From positions 12,878,137-12,942,136 of the forward strand of contig CM022955.1 in the NCBI GenBank assembly GCA_012931725.1: 64,000 nucleotides of DNA, in the 5' to 3' direction. The notes under the pieces were generated by a model, which ran no database searches, was not told the origin of the DNA, and was given only the letters and a program-made list of their open reading frames with translations. A program made the position numbers and the translations under genes. Origin of the DNA: Litsea cubeba (Eukaryota; Streptophyta; Magnoliopsida; Laurales; Lauraceae). Below, piece by piece: positions 22,261 to 34,913 of this stretch; position 1 is the first letter of the stretch, and every line of letters starts with the position of its first letter.

Positions 22261-22716
22261 TGTAAGATCATGATCCCCAATTATCGCGATTAATATTAAT
22301 TAATTATGTTTAATATTTAACGACATGTTCTTAGATGTTAATAAAGTGGTTTTATGAGGTCAAAAGAGTGTTTGTGTAGTTTCAAAAAGAGGTTTTGCAC
22401 CAAGTTCGGTACTTAGAAGAATGGTCTCAATCAGATTTCGAGAAATCAGGGGTATTTTGGGAATTATGAGAAGTTGTTATTTTGGATTTAGAAGATAGGT
22501 CTTGTCATGACTAACAACTTTTGTGTTCGACCCGTGTCCATTTGACATCTCGAAAACACTCATTTCCTAATATTTCATTTTCTAGGGGTATAACTATCAT
22601 TTCTGAAAAAACAGTGGCAGAGATCTAATGATTTAGATATAGTTGTGGGCCCCATTAATTGAGATGGGACCATGTTTTTGTTAAAGGTTTGTAAGATGAC
22701 ACACGTGTTATATTTA
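22261..22716 (+). mobile_element. truncated LTR start (family B-like)
   Basis: TGTAAGATCATGATCCCC, followed by ATTAATTAATTATG and GGGGTATTTTGGG blocks, follows the same order as the U3 start of solo LTR B. The LTR is cut at 22716 where a hAT-type end begins, and no matching 3' end is found downstream. Confidence 0.45.
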
Positions 22717-23165
22717 CAGTGGCGGACCTAGGATTTTCAGTTGAGAGGGGCTTACACTAGTCACTTGAAAAAATAATCATTATTTTGCTGTACTTTCTTC
22801 ACATTAACTTTGCCAAAAGAGAAAATGTATTGCATTTACAAAATATATAATTACATCAATTAATCTCAACTTAAACAAAGTTTTTATAATTACCCTTGAC
22901 AGTTCTTCATGTTTTGAAAGCGTTGAATGATTGTCTCAACGTCAATGTTATTAAATATGTCCTTTTGGATATGTACAAGCAAACGATCATTCATCCACTT
23001 ATTTTTATTCTATTGCTCAGCCGATTCTTCACAATCATCATAGCAGAAAATACCTTCTCAACAATAGCCCTAGCAATTGGTAGGGTTTATGCCAATTTCA
23101 AAAGAAAAATATACCAAAGGATCATTAAAGTAAATAAATCAGCATTTTTGCATCAAATCTAATAA
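22717..23165 (-). pseudogene. hAT transposase C-terminal remnant (TTF-type family)
   Basis: 22717 starts CAGTGGCGGACCTAGG, a terminal sequence common in plant hAT elements. Reading the minus strand from about 23110 to 22885 gives fragments of the hAT dimerisation domain: EKVFSAM, IVKNRLSNRI, MNDRLLVHIQKDIF and QRFQNMKNCQG. The family normally ends with this motif, so the transposase ran towards 22717. There are internal stops or frameshifts; the other end was not found. Confidence 0.65.
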
Positions 23166-24329
23166 AGAAACTCACTTATTTAAGAAATTACGTCTACTTA
23201 ACATAGCAATTAACATAAACTTCAATCAAATACTTAACTTGTTTTCTTCCTATCTAAACTACATGACATACAACTAAAGGAACTTGAAAGGAACAGAAGC
23301 ACGTACCTTAACCAAAGATGAATTCGAGAAATGAAGGTCTCCAAGATTATCTTGCCAGTCGCCAAGCAACCTAGAGAAGGAAAACGGTAACAAAAAACAA
23401 CCCACTTGAGAAACATATGACCAAGAGTCATTTAAACAAATAACTCACTCCACTTGAATCATGATACACATGGACAGAGCCACAAAAATATACACATATC
23501 AATAAAAATCTAAGGTACCCTTTATTTAAAAATATGGGGGATTTTTTTTTTTTTTTGGATGTGATGATGGTAAAAGAAGATTCTGATAAATATCTTGATC
23601 ATGCTGTCGTGGACATCTCACCATATGCAATTTATGAATCTAACACTAGATATATGAACTACCAATACCACAATAGTCGGACAAAGGAGAAAAAATGGCT
23701 TATAAGGTGTGGATTGTGGAAACCGAATAATTTAGAGCCATTCAAAATGTCATTCAATGAAGAGACGATTTTCTGACATGCATCGATTTGTCAAGATTTT
23801 ATTCATTTACTAGAGAAACTATGACAAGATTGATCGACCATGATTATCTTTGCTTTATAGTTCACCCATTTCATTGTTTTACAATTGCATTTTCATTTGC
23901 GATTATCTTTGTTTCTTCATTGATTAAATGATCACATAATTAGAAGAAATAGAATAAGAAACTTATCCCAATTTAAATGAGCCTGAATAGGCAAATGGAG
24001 GAGCGATGGGGCTCTTTCTTTGAAGCATCATGAATTATATCATAAAAATGGAGTACAAACATTGATTACAGTAGACAGTAGTTATGTCAGTTGAAGGTGG
24101 TAAGTGTAGGCTCCAAGTATGGAATTCCTATCATCATCTGTACCACCGTACCGTATGATTCATTAACATCATTCACAAGGAAGTTAGAGCCTTGCTTTAA
24201 GGCTGCTCATGACTTCCCTCACAAACCGATGTCTCATGTCTTACAACCATAAGAGGAAGGCTCAGAAGTATTTGAACAACAAATAAGAGTGGGAAAAATA
24301 TAAATGACCAAAATGATTTTTTTTAATAA
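23166..24329. other. unassigned spacer
   Basis: AT-rich sequence between the hAT remnant and the first MULE. An 80-codon plus-strand frame at 23534-23776 begins in a T-run and has a plausible protein tail (YMNYQYHNSRTKEKKWLIRC), but I recognise no domain. Confidence 0.4.
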
Positions 24330-24529
24330 AAGAAAAAAGGGGATTTTACTGAAAAAATCCCAAAATTTAGGCATTTATCCTGCTGGGTCCCAGCCAAATT
24401 GTGGACACTAACGAAGTCCGTTAGTGCGTTTTTGTATTTTTTTTTGATATCTGAGGTGAGTGACGCTAGCGTCACTAAGCCCTGATTAAAGTGACGCTAG
24501 CGTCGTCCATCGCTATACCTATTTAACCC

Positions 24530-24653
24530 ACCCGTCTCCATTTTCACCATTTTCACCATTTGTAACTTCTGCTCCTTCTTCAGAACGACGACGGCGCTGC
24601 TCCATACTTCTTCCTTCTCTATCATCCATCATCATTGATACATCCACGTGAAG
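24530..24653 (+). promoter_or_regulatory. probable 5' UTR exon of the MULE 1 PMD gene
   Basis: CACGTGAAG followed by GTATGT at 24654 is a good splice donor. The matching acceptor GAACTGAACAG ends at 26041, directly before ATG 26042. A 1.39-kb leader intron is inferred. The region downstream of GCTATACCTATTTAACC may hold the promoter. Confidence 0.45.
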
Positions 24654-26041
24654 GTATGTCCCTTTAGCCCCGTTTCCGCACAATATTTCCGGATCATTAA
24701 GTGTATTTCGAGTTCTTGATCCGCTGTGTATGGTATAATCCATCATCCTTTGTTTTTTCAAGCATAATGTTTGTTTGGAGTCTCCATTCTTCATTTGTTT
24801 TGTTCTTGTAAGCCATCATGTATTTCTGGTTATATCATTTTCTCTTTTTCACATTGTTTGCTCTCACGCACAGTATTTGTTCGATGAAATGGGACAATGT
24901 AGGTTTCAACTTATGATTATCGCAAAAGAGATACTACCTTCTACCATTTTCATTAGTTAGGGAATTTACACCTCCTCTACGTTCATTGTGCAAAAAAAGA
25001 AAATAAAATGGTATTGGAAGCAATACTAAGACTTGACTTCACCTTCAATAGAGAAGGTTATTTGTTATATCCTAACATTGGCTTTTATTAATCAAGAAAG
25101 TAGAGGTTTTTTATTTTTTAGATTCATTTTCATCAACGAGATTTGTAAATAAATAAGATAGTTATTTTAACCATTTTTACTAAACATGGAAGAGAAATGG
25201 TTTTAATAGGTAAATGAAGGCTTCCATGAATCATTTGCCCTCACTATATAGACCTAGATGAGATGAGATGGTGGTAGAAGATAAGTTTAGATATTAGGGC
25301 AATTTAATAAGATTAAGAAACCACTTAAGAAGAAACCAGTTAAGAACATTGTGGGACTTGATGATAACAATGATAAGCAAAAATGGCCATAACACTATCT
25401 ATAATGACCCCTGTTTTAGAATTACTCTATTCATAGGTGGTTGGGGGAGGGAACCACAGTGTTGAAACTATTTCACCACAGACATGCTCATTAATATGAT
25501 AGCATCATTGCCTATTGGTTTATACAGAGGAAATGCTCATGCATCCGGAGTGCATGGCTTACTATGCATACCAGCTGCTTGGCCCCAACCGGACCCTGCA
25601 GATCATGGGACAGTGGTGGATGGAAATCTCCAAATATGAAGTTTCAGGTCAACCCAATGTTTCTAACCCTTGATGGACAGTGATGGACTGTCTCTTTGTA
25701 CAGTTCATTGTTGCATTAAAAACATTGTTAATTCTATATAAAAAAAAAAGATACAAAGGGAAAGCCGAAGTGTAACAGGTTGCTAACAAGAACAATCATA
25801 AGCAGTATGAGAGGATTTTGATTAATTCGGTAAATGTTGATTGCTCCTGATTTGTGGAAAATACTAATTATATTTTATGAGTTTATGTTGAGTAGAATTA
25901 TACTACTAATTGTCGTCTTATTTTTCTAATGATCATACAATAACTCTTTAGTATATTTCCGTTTATGAATGTGGCTGATTTTATCCTCTCCTCGACTCAT
26001 ACCTGTATATGCTCACTGTTACATGCCTTTGAACTGAACAG

Positions 26042-27108
26042 ATGGCGAAAGACGTGTCTTCTGATGATGAGGGGGAGTTGTTGTATGATCAAGATCAACA
26101 TGTCTCAAAGGCAATATTAAATGGGGCTGAACCTGGATGTTACAGGTGCATCAATACCAACCCTGACAAGAAGATATGGGTATTGACGGAAAAACAAAAG
26201 GAGCATGTGAGGGATGCTGGTCTATCATATTTGTCAGAGATAGACTATATGAGGATAGACCATGCCCTAATATCCGGGTTAGTTGAAAGATGGAGGCCCG
26301 AGACTAATACGTTTCACCTACCAACGGGTGAGGCAACGATCACTTTGGAGGACGTTGCTTATATCTATGGACTCCCTATTGATGGTGAACCGGTAACGGG
26401 AAGAACCTTCAATAATGCATTCGTCCCGGAAGTCTGTAAAGAGTTGCTAGGCCTTGCCCCACATCCGGGAAAAGACACGATAGGGCTAACAATAAAATTC
26501 AAATGGTTGGAGAAGAATTTCAAGCCCTCCAAGCATAGGAGTGATGTATGCAGGACCAGAGCATATTTATTTTTCCTCGTGTCTGGACAGATCTTTGCTA
26601 ACTCTTCTGGTGCAAGGGGACCATCGTGACAGTTAGAGCTCTTTAGGGAGTTCAAGCCCTATGCATGGGGTCCAGCTTGCCTTGCAAGTTTGTACAGAAT
26701 GCTTTCAAGGGCTACTAGGCTATTAAGAGGTGAAGAGGAGAGTGAAGAGGGAGGGGAAGTTGAGGAGAAAAAAGAAAGTGGTAAACTTACACTGCTCAAG
26801 ACCCTAACAGGCCCTCTACAGCTGATACAGGTTATTCTTTTTTAATCTGGTCAACATACTTCTATGTTCATGACTCTCTTGCAATTTTACATGACTTTTT
26901 TGGTGTCTTTGTTGTTTCTTACTTGTAGATATGGGCATACTCTAGGATGGCTATTGGGAGGTGCCCTAAGCCTGATCCTAGTTGGCAGAATGATCTTCAA
27001 TTTCCATTGTTTAAGACATGGGAGAAAAGACTTAAAGATAACAAGAAGTTAACAAACATGAAGGAAATACGCGTTCAAATCAACGGTCTGAAGGAAGATG
27101 GGGTATGA
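26042..27108 (+). pseudogene. plant mobile domain (PMD) protein gene
   Basis: ATG 26042 opens an acidic N-terminus, then the PMD core (PF10536 type): LISGLVERWRPETNTFHLP, GEATITLEDVAYIYGLPIDG, VSGQIFANSSG. After an in-frame TGA at 26627-26629 the same frame continues with PMD sequence (FKPYAWGPACLASLYRML) to 26830. A GT-AG intron (26831-26928) joins in phase 0 to exon 2, 26929-27108 (IWAYSRMAIGRCPKPDPSW), which ends at TGA. PMD proteins include Arabidopsis MAIN/MAIL1, acting in silencing and splicing fidelity, and many transposon-borne copies whose role is unknown. One nonsense codon makes this copy a pseudogene unless TGA is read through. Confidence 0.82.
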
Positions 27109-27340
27109 ACAGATTGACTTCCTCGGCAATCAATATGCTAATTATGGTTGGTACGACACTGGCGTGTGGACACTACTTGTGAAAACGAAGATACCTTATC
27201 AAGATAACGGCAACGATTGCGGGGTCTTCGCGCTAGCGTACGCAGAACATCTTGCAGCCCGTATACCGATTGCATTCACGTCGACTGATATACCGTATTA
27301 TAGAAGCAAGATCGTTGTAGACATCTATGGTCGAAGCTGG
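27098..27340 (+). pseudogene. Ulp1 (C48) cysteine peptidase C-terminal fragment
   Basis: Contains PYQDNGNDCGVFALAYAEHL, the Gln/Cys part of the Ulp1 active site (Cys codon 27218-27220), then a normal tail. The His and Asp part that should precede it is missing, so it cannot be active. Beyond YGRSW the frame runs through a 36-bp tandem duplication (about 27345-27415) to a stop at 27637. Ulp1 enzymes remove SUMO; plant MULEs often carry them, role unknown. Confidence 0.8.
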
Positions 27341-27564
27341 GAGTTGAATAGGGACAACCACCTCATTGACCAAACATGTACGGAAAATAGGGACAACCAC
27401 CTCATTGACCAAAGAAGTGTGATATTTGCAAAGGGCCAAAGACGTAACACAGTGGAGGGGCATCTATGGCCTAGAACAGCTTACAATTCACAATTTTTGA
27501 AAGTGTCTAGGGTTACAAACAATATAAAAAACATATGCAAGATTACAAACAATACAAACACTCA

Positions 27565-28060
27565 GTTTCACACTCCAAAACACAACATACAAGTGTGTGT
27601 GATAGTCTCTAACTTCATTGATACCAAAAGTAAATGAAAAGGCATCACAAATGATCGTTATATTCAATTTTTCCCCATGTTACTATGCAAAGATAGACAT
27701 AAATGCACAAACCTTCAATAATGTACATCAACAGAAATGTTAAGAAAATGACGGATTACACTTGAATACAAAAAATCACATAAAACTGTCACACATCAGT
27801 TGGAGCCAGAGTAGATTTATTGACTAACATTTGTTCAGAAGAAGAATGTTCACTTTCAAAATACAACATTCACGTGCGTGACAATCTTTAACATCATGGA
27901 CACCAAGAGTAAAAGGGAAAGCAACAAAAAAAAAATACATTATCTTCATTTCTTTTCATGTTACCATGCAAAGATATACATAAATGTACAAACCTCTTTC
28001 ATGAAGATCAACAGCCACAAAAATGGAATCAAAGTGACGGATTACACTCGAAAATAGAAG
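27565..28060. repeat. diverged tandem duplication of about 280 bp in MULE 1
   Basis: 27577 (CAAAACACAACATACAAGTG) and 27857 (CAAAATACAACATTCACGTG) start two similar blocks that share the order: ATGTTACYATGCAAAGATA, ACATAAATG.ACAAACC, GATCAACAG, TGACGGATTACACT. They sit in the subterminal region. Confidence 0.65.
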
Positions 28061-28829
28061 CCCATAGACCAGTCATGCTTCATTTCTAGCCAAACAAGAT
28101 TTTTTATGATCCATTGGGTAGAACAAGATTGAAACCAGGGGACGACGCGAGTATTTAAAGGTTGCGCAAAGTGACGATATCGTCACTCAATATTATATCA
28201 AGTGACGCTATCGTCGCTATGAATATCATATAAAAAAAAAAAGGAATTTGGCGGGAAGACCCAATTAGTGATGAGAATTGGGCCAGTACTATACCGGGTA
28301 AATGCCCATATTTTGGGACTTTTCCGGTAAAAACCCCAAGAAAAAAAGAAGTCATCAAATAAGGAAAGGCCACATCTTCGTACCGCCGATACATGATTTA
28401 GAGTGCTCATATAGGCAAATGACACATTTCTTCACAAAATAGAGAGTCTTTTAACACTTCGATAGATTATAGATAATAAAAAATCTTAGGGGATTTAACC
28501 GGAAAAAACAGATTAGGTGACCACCATATCGAAAAGATAATTTTAAGTGCCTTTGCACCAAATCAATCATTTTTCCCGAAAACATATATATATTTTTTAG
28601 GGGCGTTTGGTCGGAGGACGTCCCTCAAAGTATGACTTTGTTACAAACAGTCCACAAAAAAAAATTATGCAGCCAATGGACCTTTAACACATTCTCATAC
28701 CTGATATATCTAATTTACCCTTTCTTTAAATCAAATCCCATGATTGGTGGGATGTCCCATTAATAATGATCAACTACCATTTAATTGGCCACGATCAATG
28801 GAGTCTCATTAATGAGAATTTCAAATAAA

Positions 28830-29340
28830 TTCTAAAAACACACAAATAAATTTCAAAACAACGCAAATAAATTGTAAAAAATGCAATAATTTTAAAAAAT
28901 ATAATAAATTAAAAAAAAAGCAATAAAGTTCAAAAGAACGCAGATAAATTTAAAAAGACGCAAATAAATTTCAAAAGATCCAAATAAATTTAAAAAAATA
29001 TAAATAAATTTCAAAAGATGAAAATCAATTTCAAAAGACCCAAATAAATTTCAAAAAAATGTAAATAAATCTCAAAAGACTCAAATAAATTTAAAAGATG
29101 TAAATAAAATTAAAAAACACAAATAAATTTAAAAAAAATGCAAATACATTTGCCAAAACTAAGATAACCCAATTTTTCAAATTAGCGAAAAATCTAGCAA
29201 AAAATCAAATATTTTTGTCAAAAACTCAGTTAAATTTATTTCAAAAAATACAAATAAATTTCAAAAAACACAAATAAATCCAAATACACAAATAAATTTT
29301 AAAAGATGAAAATAAATTTGCCAAAAATCTCAGAAAGATT
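28830..29340. repeat. AT-rich minisatellite, about 18-20 bp unit
   Basis: More than twenty degenerate copies of CAAATAAATTTCAAAAGA-like units between the MULE 2 left end and the 3' end of the transposase. Almost no G; no coding content. Confidence 0.8.
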
Positions 29341-29503
29341 CGTTAAAAAACTTAGTTAAAATTTTCAAAATGGAGATAAATTTCTCAGAAACTCAGCTAT
29401 ATTTTCAAACATTCAAATATTCATACAAGAAAAACTCTCTAAAAACATACACAAAACTAAACAATATTACATGAGCAACCCCAAAACATCAAATCCATCA
29501 ACG

Positions 29504-32062
29504 TCATTGTTGAACTGGTGGATTTTTGCAGCTCCCACGGTTGTGACCCCTTTCTCTACATGACGAACAAGTTACCACTCGTCGCTTGCGATTTCGATCT
29601 TCAACTAGAATCATGTTCTTCTTTGGTCGACCCGGTTGCTTGCTAGCCAATGGTGGAAGGACTCTCCTGGTGGTTAAAATATGTTCCCATTGCTTTCTAT
29701 CACGGGTGGCGTGAATGACATCACTGTACATTTTCTGGTACATGCTTGTGAGGTACCAGTTCTCGCAAAACTCATATGGATTCATATTCCGTGCTTTCAT
29801 GGCGGCAACAACATGGCAATATGGGATCCCAATCACGTCCCATTTCTGGCACGAGCATGACCTGCTCTCTAGATTAACTACATCAACATACTCTGAAGAT
29901 TGCACTTGATATTTATTCAATGCCTGCTACCCGTACCATCAGCCTTCACGATTCTTCCATCTCTGTGGCTAGGTACTTCTCTGTGTACGGCGTTAGTAGT
30001 AAAGTGATGCTCTGTACTTAAGTTGACCGTCTCTGAAAGAATTCCATAAGTTTTGCACGTATCTATTCCACTTGCTTCGTAATCGGGAGCACTTGGGTGT
30101 CTTTTAGGAGACTATTTGTGCACTCTGCAACATTGCTGGTACATGTCATACCTGCGTCCATGAGCAAATGCCGTTGCCCAGAACTAAGAGCCGGTCGTAT
30201 GGATGTAATTATATGCACGCTCATCTAAACTTTTTATGTGGTCCATGCAAGCATCGTACTCACAAGGTCGGTATGCCCTCGCGGCGCTCCAGAACGTTCT
30301 TATAATGCTGTGGTCGTTGAAAGCCGCCTTTATGTTTTCCGCTATATGATGGCAACAAAAACAATGCTTTGCACTGGGCATCATGGCTTGTACTGCAGGA
30401 ATCAGACCTTTCTGATGGTCTAATACAATTGTCAGATTTTTTGGTTCACCCAACAACAAGGACAAGTGTGCAAGAAACTACTCTCAACTATCACGCCACT
30501 CCACTTCAGTAAAGGTAAATGCAATGGGGAACAGTTGATGATTTGCATAATGTGTTACGGCCACCATTAGCACTCCTGGATATTTGCCACGAAGGTGTGA
30601 TCCATCCACTGCTATCAATGGCCTTAGAGAGGTTTGGAATGACCTTAAGCATGGACCAAAGGACCAAAAGAAGCGTCTAAATCGGTCGTCCGACCTGATG
30701 TCCAACGCAGTGTACGAACTGGGGTTGGTTCTATGTAACTCGTTGTAATATAGCGGCAATATCATAAAAGACTCCGCATATGATCCACGCATGCAAAGTA
30801 CAAGCTCCTTTGCCATATGGGCTCTCCTGTAAGTAATGCTGGTCCCAAACTCAATCCGACATTCATTGATGATCTCCTTGGACCTAAGATCGTTATTGCA
30901 TCGCACATTCTCTTCAATAAACTATGCTACTAGCTTCGCGGTTGCTTGTCGATGTGTTGTTCCCATAAGTGGTTTAGAGTAACCATGTTTGTCCTTAACT
31001 TTTGAACTCTGAAGTGTGGACCAGAATCTACTATAGAGGCATGTATACGCCAGGGACAATCGACTCCTTTACAACTCACTGTAACCATCTTCATGTTAGT
31101 TGTCTCATGTTTCAAAGTGAAGTTATTGTATATTGCGTACTTTGCTATAGCTCTTCTCAAAGTCTCACGATCAGGAAACTCCATACCTAGCCACATCTCC
31201 CTACCTGAACAAGTCCCTTCTTCGGGCACGACACTATAAGGGACCATCGTGTCCACGAGGGGAGCTTTTAAAAAGCTGCCTTCTTCGTTTCTACTTGCAA
31301 CATCTGATTTAATTAGTTCGCCAGTTGCTGAACTTCCATTCGCATCCACATTCGTTGCAGGAGCACCTATGAAGATGTGCACACTTTCGCTTCCATTCAC
31401 ATGAAGCACATCTACATTGATTTCTTCGAACATGGACTCATCATCGTCTGCAAAATAAGATAATGTTGTTGGGAATTTGATATCGTGATCCTCCTCTGTA
31501 TCGACCGTGTGAGTTTCTTTGAAAGGTGGAGGTGATGGTGGCAGCACACCCTTTAATTTTTTATCAGGCAGTGTAGTGTTTGGAGCGTCTCGAATGATCT
31601 CGTTTCTTTCATCCTGTACAGACCTGCAATATAGAGTTATGAGAAAAAAATTTACTTTCGATCCGGGCTGAATATATTGCAATATAGTTTTAACTTCTAA
31701 AAATACATATTGCCACGACTTTGTTGGAAAGTGCTTCCATCGCATTGCCTTCTTGAAACGAATAATAATATCCCTTTCGCTTCGCCTTTTGAAGATTTTA
31801 ACATACCATTGATATCATTGTCATCGTCGATATCTATCAACGAAAAAAAACTCTCATTGTGTATAAGATACTTTATAGTTATCTCTTTAGACGTTGTTGC
31901 CCAACTTGATGCTTGCAAAGCAATTTTGAAAAGCTCCTTCAACGTGACATTGCTCGAAATATATCTCAACTTCTGCCTTCCCCCCTTATATTGAGGATGA
32001 TTGAGCTCAAATTCAAACTCACCGTCATAGTGAATGATTATTTGGTGCTCAACGTCTGACAT
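29504..32062 (-). pseudogene. MURA-type Mutator transposase, degenerate
   Basis: Minus strand, from ATG at 32062. Order: N-terminal part with an acidic loop (32062-31697); intron with acceptor TATATTGCAG ending near 31625; acidic linker, then the MuDR DNA-binding region (GMEFPDRETLRRAIAKYAI ... CPWRIHAS) to 30930; catalytic core with VDGSHLRGKYPGVLMVAVT (first Asp) at 30906-30484; second Asp region (IVLDHQKGLIPAVQ) at 30465-30184; C-terminal SWIM zinc finger CSCQKWDVIGIPYCHVVAA and a CCHC-like CSSCRERGHNRGSC at 29920-29504. These pieces lie in at least three frames with stops between, so the gene is dead, although most domains are still readable. It could once have mobilised the similarly ended MULEs here. 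Confidence 0.88.
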
Positions 32063-32570
32063 GCTATTAGAACATCATAAAAAACATAAATTACTTTGAC
32101 ATTTTCCTCCTTATTAGAAATGAATTATGTATAAAGTATTTTGGTTGTTGACATTTAAGTCAACGTAGTATTATGTATTACATTGAAGAGTGCAAAACAG
32201 TACATAAGGCTCCTGTGCAAAATATATCATATTCAATGAAACAGACAATAAACAGCATACAGTGAAAGAGAACATGTATCCATGCATTAAATGATAGTAT
32301 ATGTATTATAAGTTCTCAATAGAAAGAGGAGATTGATTTATAGGGTTCCATCTTGTGAAGAGAAATTGATTTTCATTACCTCCTTTCTATGGACTTTGAC
32401 AATAGTAGCAGCAGGAGATTGATAGAAAACTAATGATGACATTAATGGTGGAAAAACACACTAGTGATCCAGTTTCGTGGCTATACAATACTCTTAGAAA
32501 CACCCTCTTTGCGATTTTGGAGAAGTGGGAAGAAAAAAGCTCGAAATCGGATTATATAGACTTGGTGGCC

Positions 32571-32652
32571 AGCGTCATCGCCGACCTTATTCAAGTATAA
32601 ATAAGGTCATCGCCGACCTTATTCAAGTGTAAATAAGATCGGCGATGACGAT
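32571..32652. repeat. subterminal direct and inverted repeats of MULE 2
   Basis: GTCATCGCCGACCTTATTC occurs twice with a 32-bp period (32574, 32606). An inverted copy, GATCGGCGATGACG, follows at 32638-32651. The GTCATCG/CGATGAC half-sites resemble the GTGACG..CGTCAC palindromes of MULE 1. Confidence 0.75.
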
Positions 32653-32774
32653 GTGCTCTTTTGGTAAAAAAAAAATGAAAATTGCACCCAATTGCTATAA
32701 TTGGTGCTGCACTCGCTAAAATGTTTTGACTGTGTAACATGACCGGATAAAGTGTTTTTTCCGGTAAAATCCTC

Positions 32775-32803
32775 TAATAATAATAATAATAATAATAATA
32801 ATA
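32775..32803. repeat. (TAA)n microsatellite at MULE 2 border
   Basis: About ten TAA units start exactly at the MULE end. They may have grown from the target-site duplication and hidden it. Confidence 0.85.
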
Positions 32804-33835
32804 GGCTCGGCTTATTTCCAAATCATGGAGTGTGGCAAATGGGGATACAATTACTAATGACCATAGGAGGTGAATCCATCATAAGTGGGCCGGGTCGCTC
32901 AGAAGGGGAGTTATGAAATTTCCTTGTGACACAAACAGTTCGTATTCACTTGATCATGAGAGGGTGTGTAATATGTAATGATCAAGTGAGCCATGTAGCT
33001 AGCAAATGGTAAAATTGTAGCTCCAACCTTGTGGGTTTCCATTTGCCCTTAATCCTCAATTTGACACTCATCTGAACCATATCAGCCGTTGGATTTTGTC
33101 TTAAATATGTTATCTTTCCACCCTTGATCTTGTGAACTTTGTATGTCTGCTATTCGGCGGCCAGACAATTTTTCAAAGCTTTACATATAACCCAATGACA
33201 CCCTGGGCCGCACAGGGTTAGTGCCCTAGTCAAGACCTTAAGAATGAGCCAAGGTCACCCAACAACAGCTCACTAGTTATTTTGCAACCCAGAATATGGT
33301 CTGGGTTTGGCCTGGATCCAGTTCTGTTTAGGTTGATTTGGATATACACTTAGGTCCGGTAGCCAGACCAGGATACATGTTTAGGGTTTAAAACCCCTTA
33401 CATGCCATATTCAACATAGAGTTTTAAGCCTAACGGACTCTAATTCGGTGCATTTGTAGTTTATATGTATATATATTTTATCACACAACATACCGAACAA
33501 AATAATGTTAACATCTAATTATATGCTTCATGCAAATATAAAAGGTGATTTTTTTTCTTTGTTATTTTATTTAAACTTTCCGTGCTTAGTTGTAAAGCCC
33601 AAAATTGTGTTTGGATGTCCTAACAGGTGGAAAGAGGGTGGCCCATGTCCGAAAACAAGCGGGCTCAGAACCAGGAACTGTTCATATGGGGCCCAGGCCC
33701 AGGCTTGGACTCCTCAATTATAATTAGATTCATTAGGGCTAGTGGACCCGGCCCAAATCAGGCCCGTTCACAGATAGCTTGCCCCTCACTTTTTAAAACC
33801 TGTATATTGGGCCCACTTTACATAAATCAAAGTCG
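32804..33835. other. unassigned spacer
   Basis: About 1 kb of unique-looking sequence with no convincing frame or element end. The 33505-33863 frames overlap GGGCCCAGGCCCAGG-rich sequence and look accidental. Confidence 0.45.
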
Positions 33836-34913
33836 TTTATTGTTACACCCCGTCCCGAATTAATGGTGATTAAGACTAATTAATTGAGAATTATGCTAAT
33901 TAAGCATAATTAATTGAATTAATGTTGGTTAATGACCAAAAAGAGATAAACAAGTCTCTAATGATTGAATTGAGCATAATGGAGTGAGATTGAATGAAAT
34001 TAAGATCATTGAATAGAGATTTGATTTAAATGAGTAGAGGTAAGGACTTCTTTGTAAATACGGATTTTCGCGTATTTCATCAAATACGGTAAAATTGGGT
34101 ACCATCGCGTATATCTCAATTAATACATTAACTTTCATAACATACGCAATTAGTTTTGACTTAAGATTAGTCAAAAGAGCCCTCATTTGACTTAAAATGT
34201 AAATGAGAATAAGAAAGTGGGTTTAAATGAAAAATAGTAGCTTATATAAGCTAAGAGATGGGTTCATTTCATTTCAATAGTAAACCCTAGGCAACTTCTC
34301 CATCTCTTTCTCTATTCCTTCCATTTCCTCCATCAAGTGTGAAGATTGAGAGCTTGCAAGTGATTTTGGAGAGTGGATTCATCATCTTCATCTTCTTCCT
34401 CACCTCATTCTCCATTATTGGAACTTTTGGAGCTTTGGCTAGGACCCAACCTTTTTCTCTTTGAACTACAAGTAAGTGCCTTGGACTTTTATAGGGTTTT
34501 CAAGTTCCATTGGTGTGTGAAGGTGATTTCTAGCATGAATAGCTCATAAGATATCTCTCTTGCATGTTTTATGAAATTAGGGTTTGATTAAAAGGGGGTT
34601 TAACCTCAAATCCAAGCTTAGAAAGAGGGGTTTTGCTCTATAAGCTCAAAAGAGGCAAGTGTATACATTTTCTATCTGTTTATGTTAATGTCTATGCACT
34701 ACCTTGATTAGAATCATTTGTGAAATTTCCATTGTAGATTGGATTGGGATTTATTTTAAATGAATGATGGATTAGATGTGGGTTTTGGAATGTATATGAG
34801 TGCATAAATGAGGAAGGACAAGATATCCTAATTATGTGCATGTATGAGGTGGAAACATAGGAAAGATGGAAGAAGAAGGGCAAAAATCGGAGGTTTGGGA
34901 ACCAGTCCCGGAC

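Larger units (their letters stand above)
24339..28337 (+). mobile_element. MULE 1, non-autonomous, with PMD and Ulp1 pieces
   Basis: Terminal inverted repeats: left GGGGATTTTACTGAAAA..., right (reverse complement) GGGGTTTTTACCGGAAAA..., similar for about 50 bp. Flanked by the perfect 9-bp duplication AAGAAAAAA (24330-24338, 28338-28346), typical of Mutator. Carries a PMD gene and a truncated Ulp1 peptidase domain but no transposase, as in Kaonashi-like, Ulp1-bearing MULEs. Palindromes GTGACG..CGTCAC lie near both ends (24459-24476; 28171-28186). Confidence 0.9.
28489..32774 (-). mobile_element. MULE 2, MuDR-type with decayed transposase
   Basis: Ends: left GGGGATTTAACCGGAAAAAACA, right (reverse complement) GAGGATTTTACCGGAAAAAACA, nearly the same as the ends of MULE 1. 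The transposase lies on the minus strand (32062-29504). A clear 9-bp duplication is not visible: AAAATCTTA on the left, TAATAATAA on the right where a (TAA)n microsatellite abuts the end. It lies only about 150 bp from MULE 1. Confidence 0.8.

Noticed and set aside
28155..28425. Minus-strand frames at the right end of MULE 1
   Set aside because: They run across the terminal inverted repeat and its palindromes; no protein family fits.
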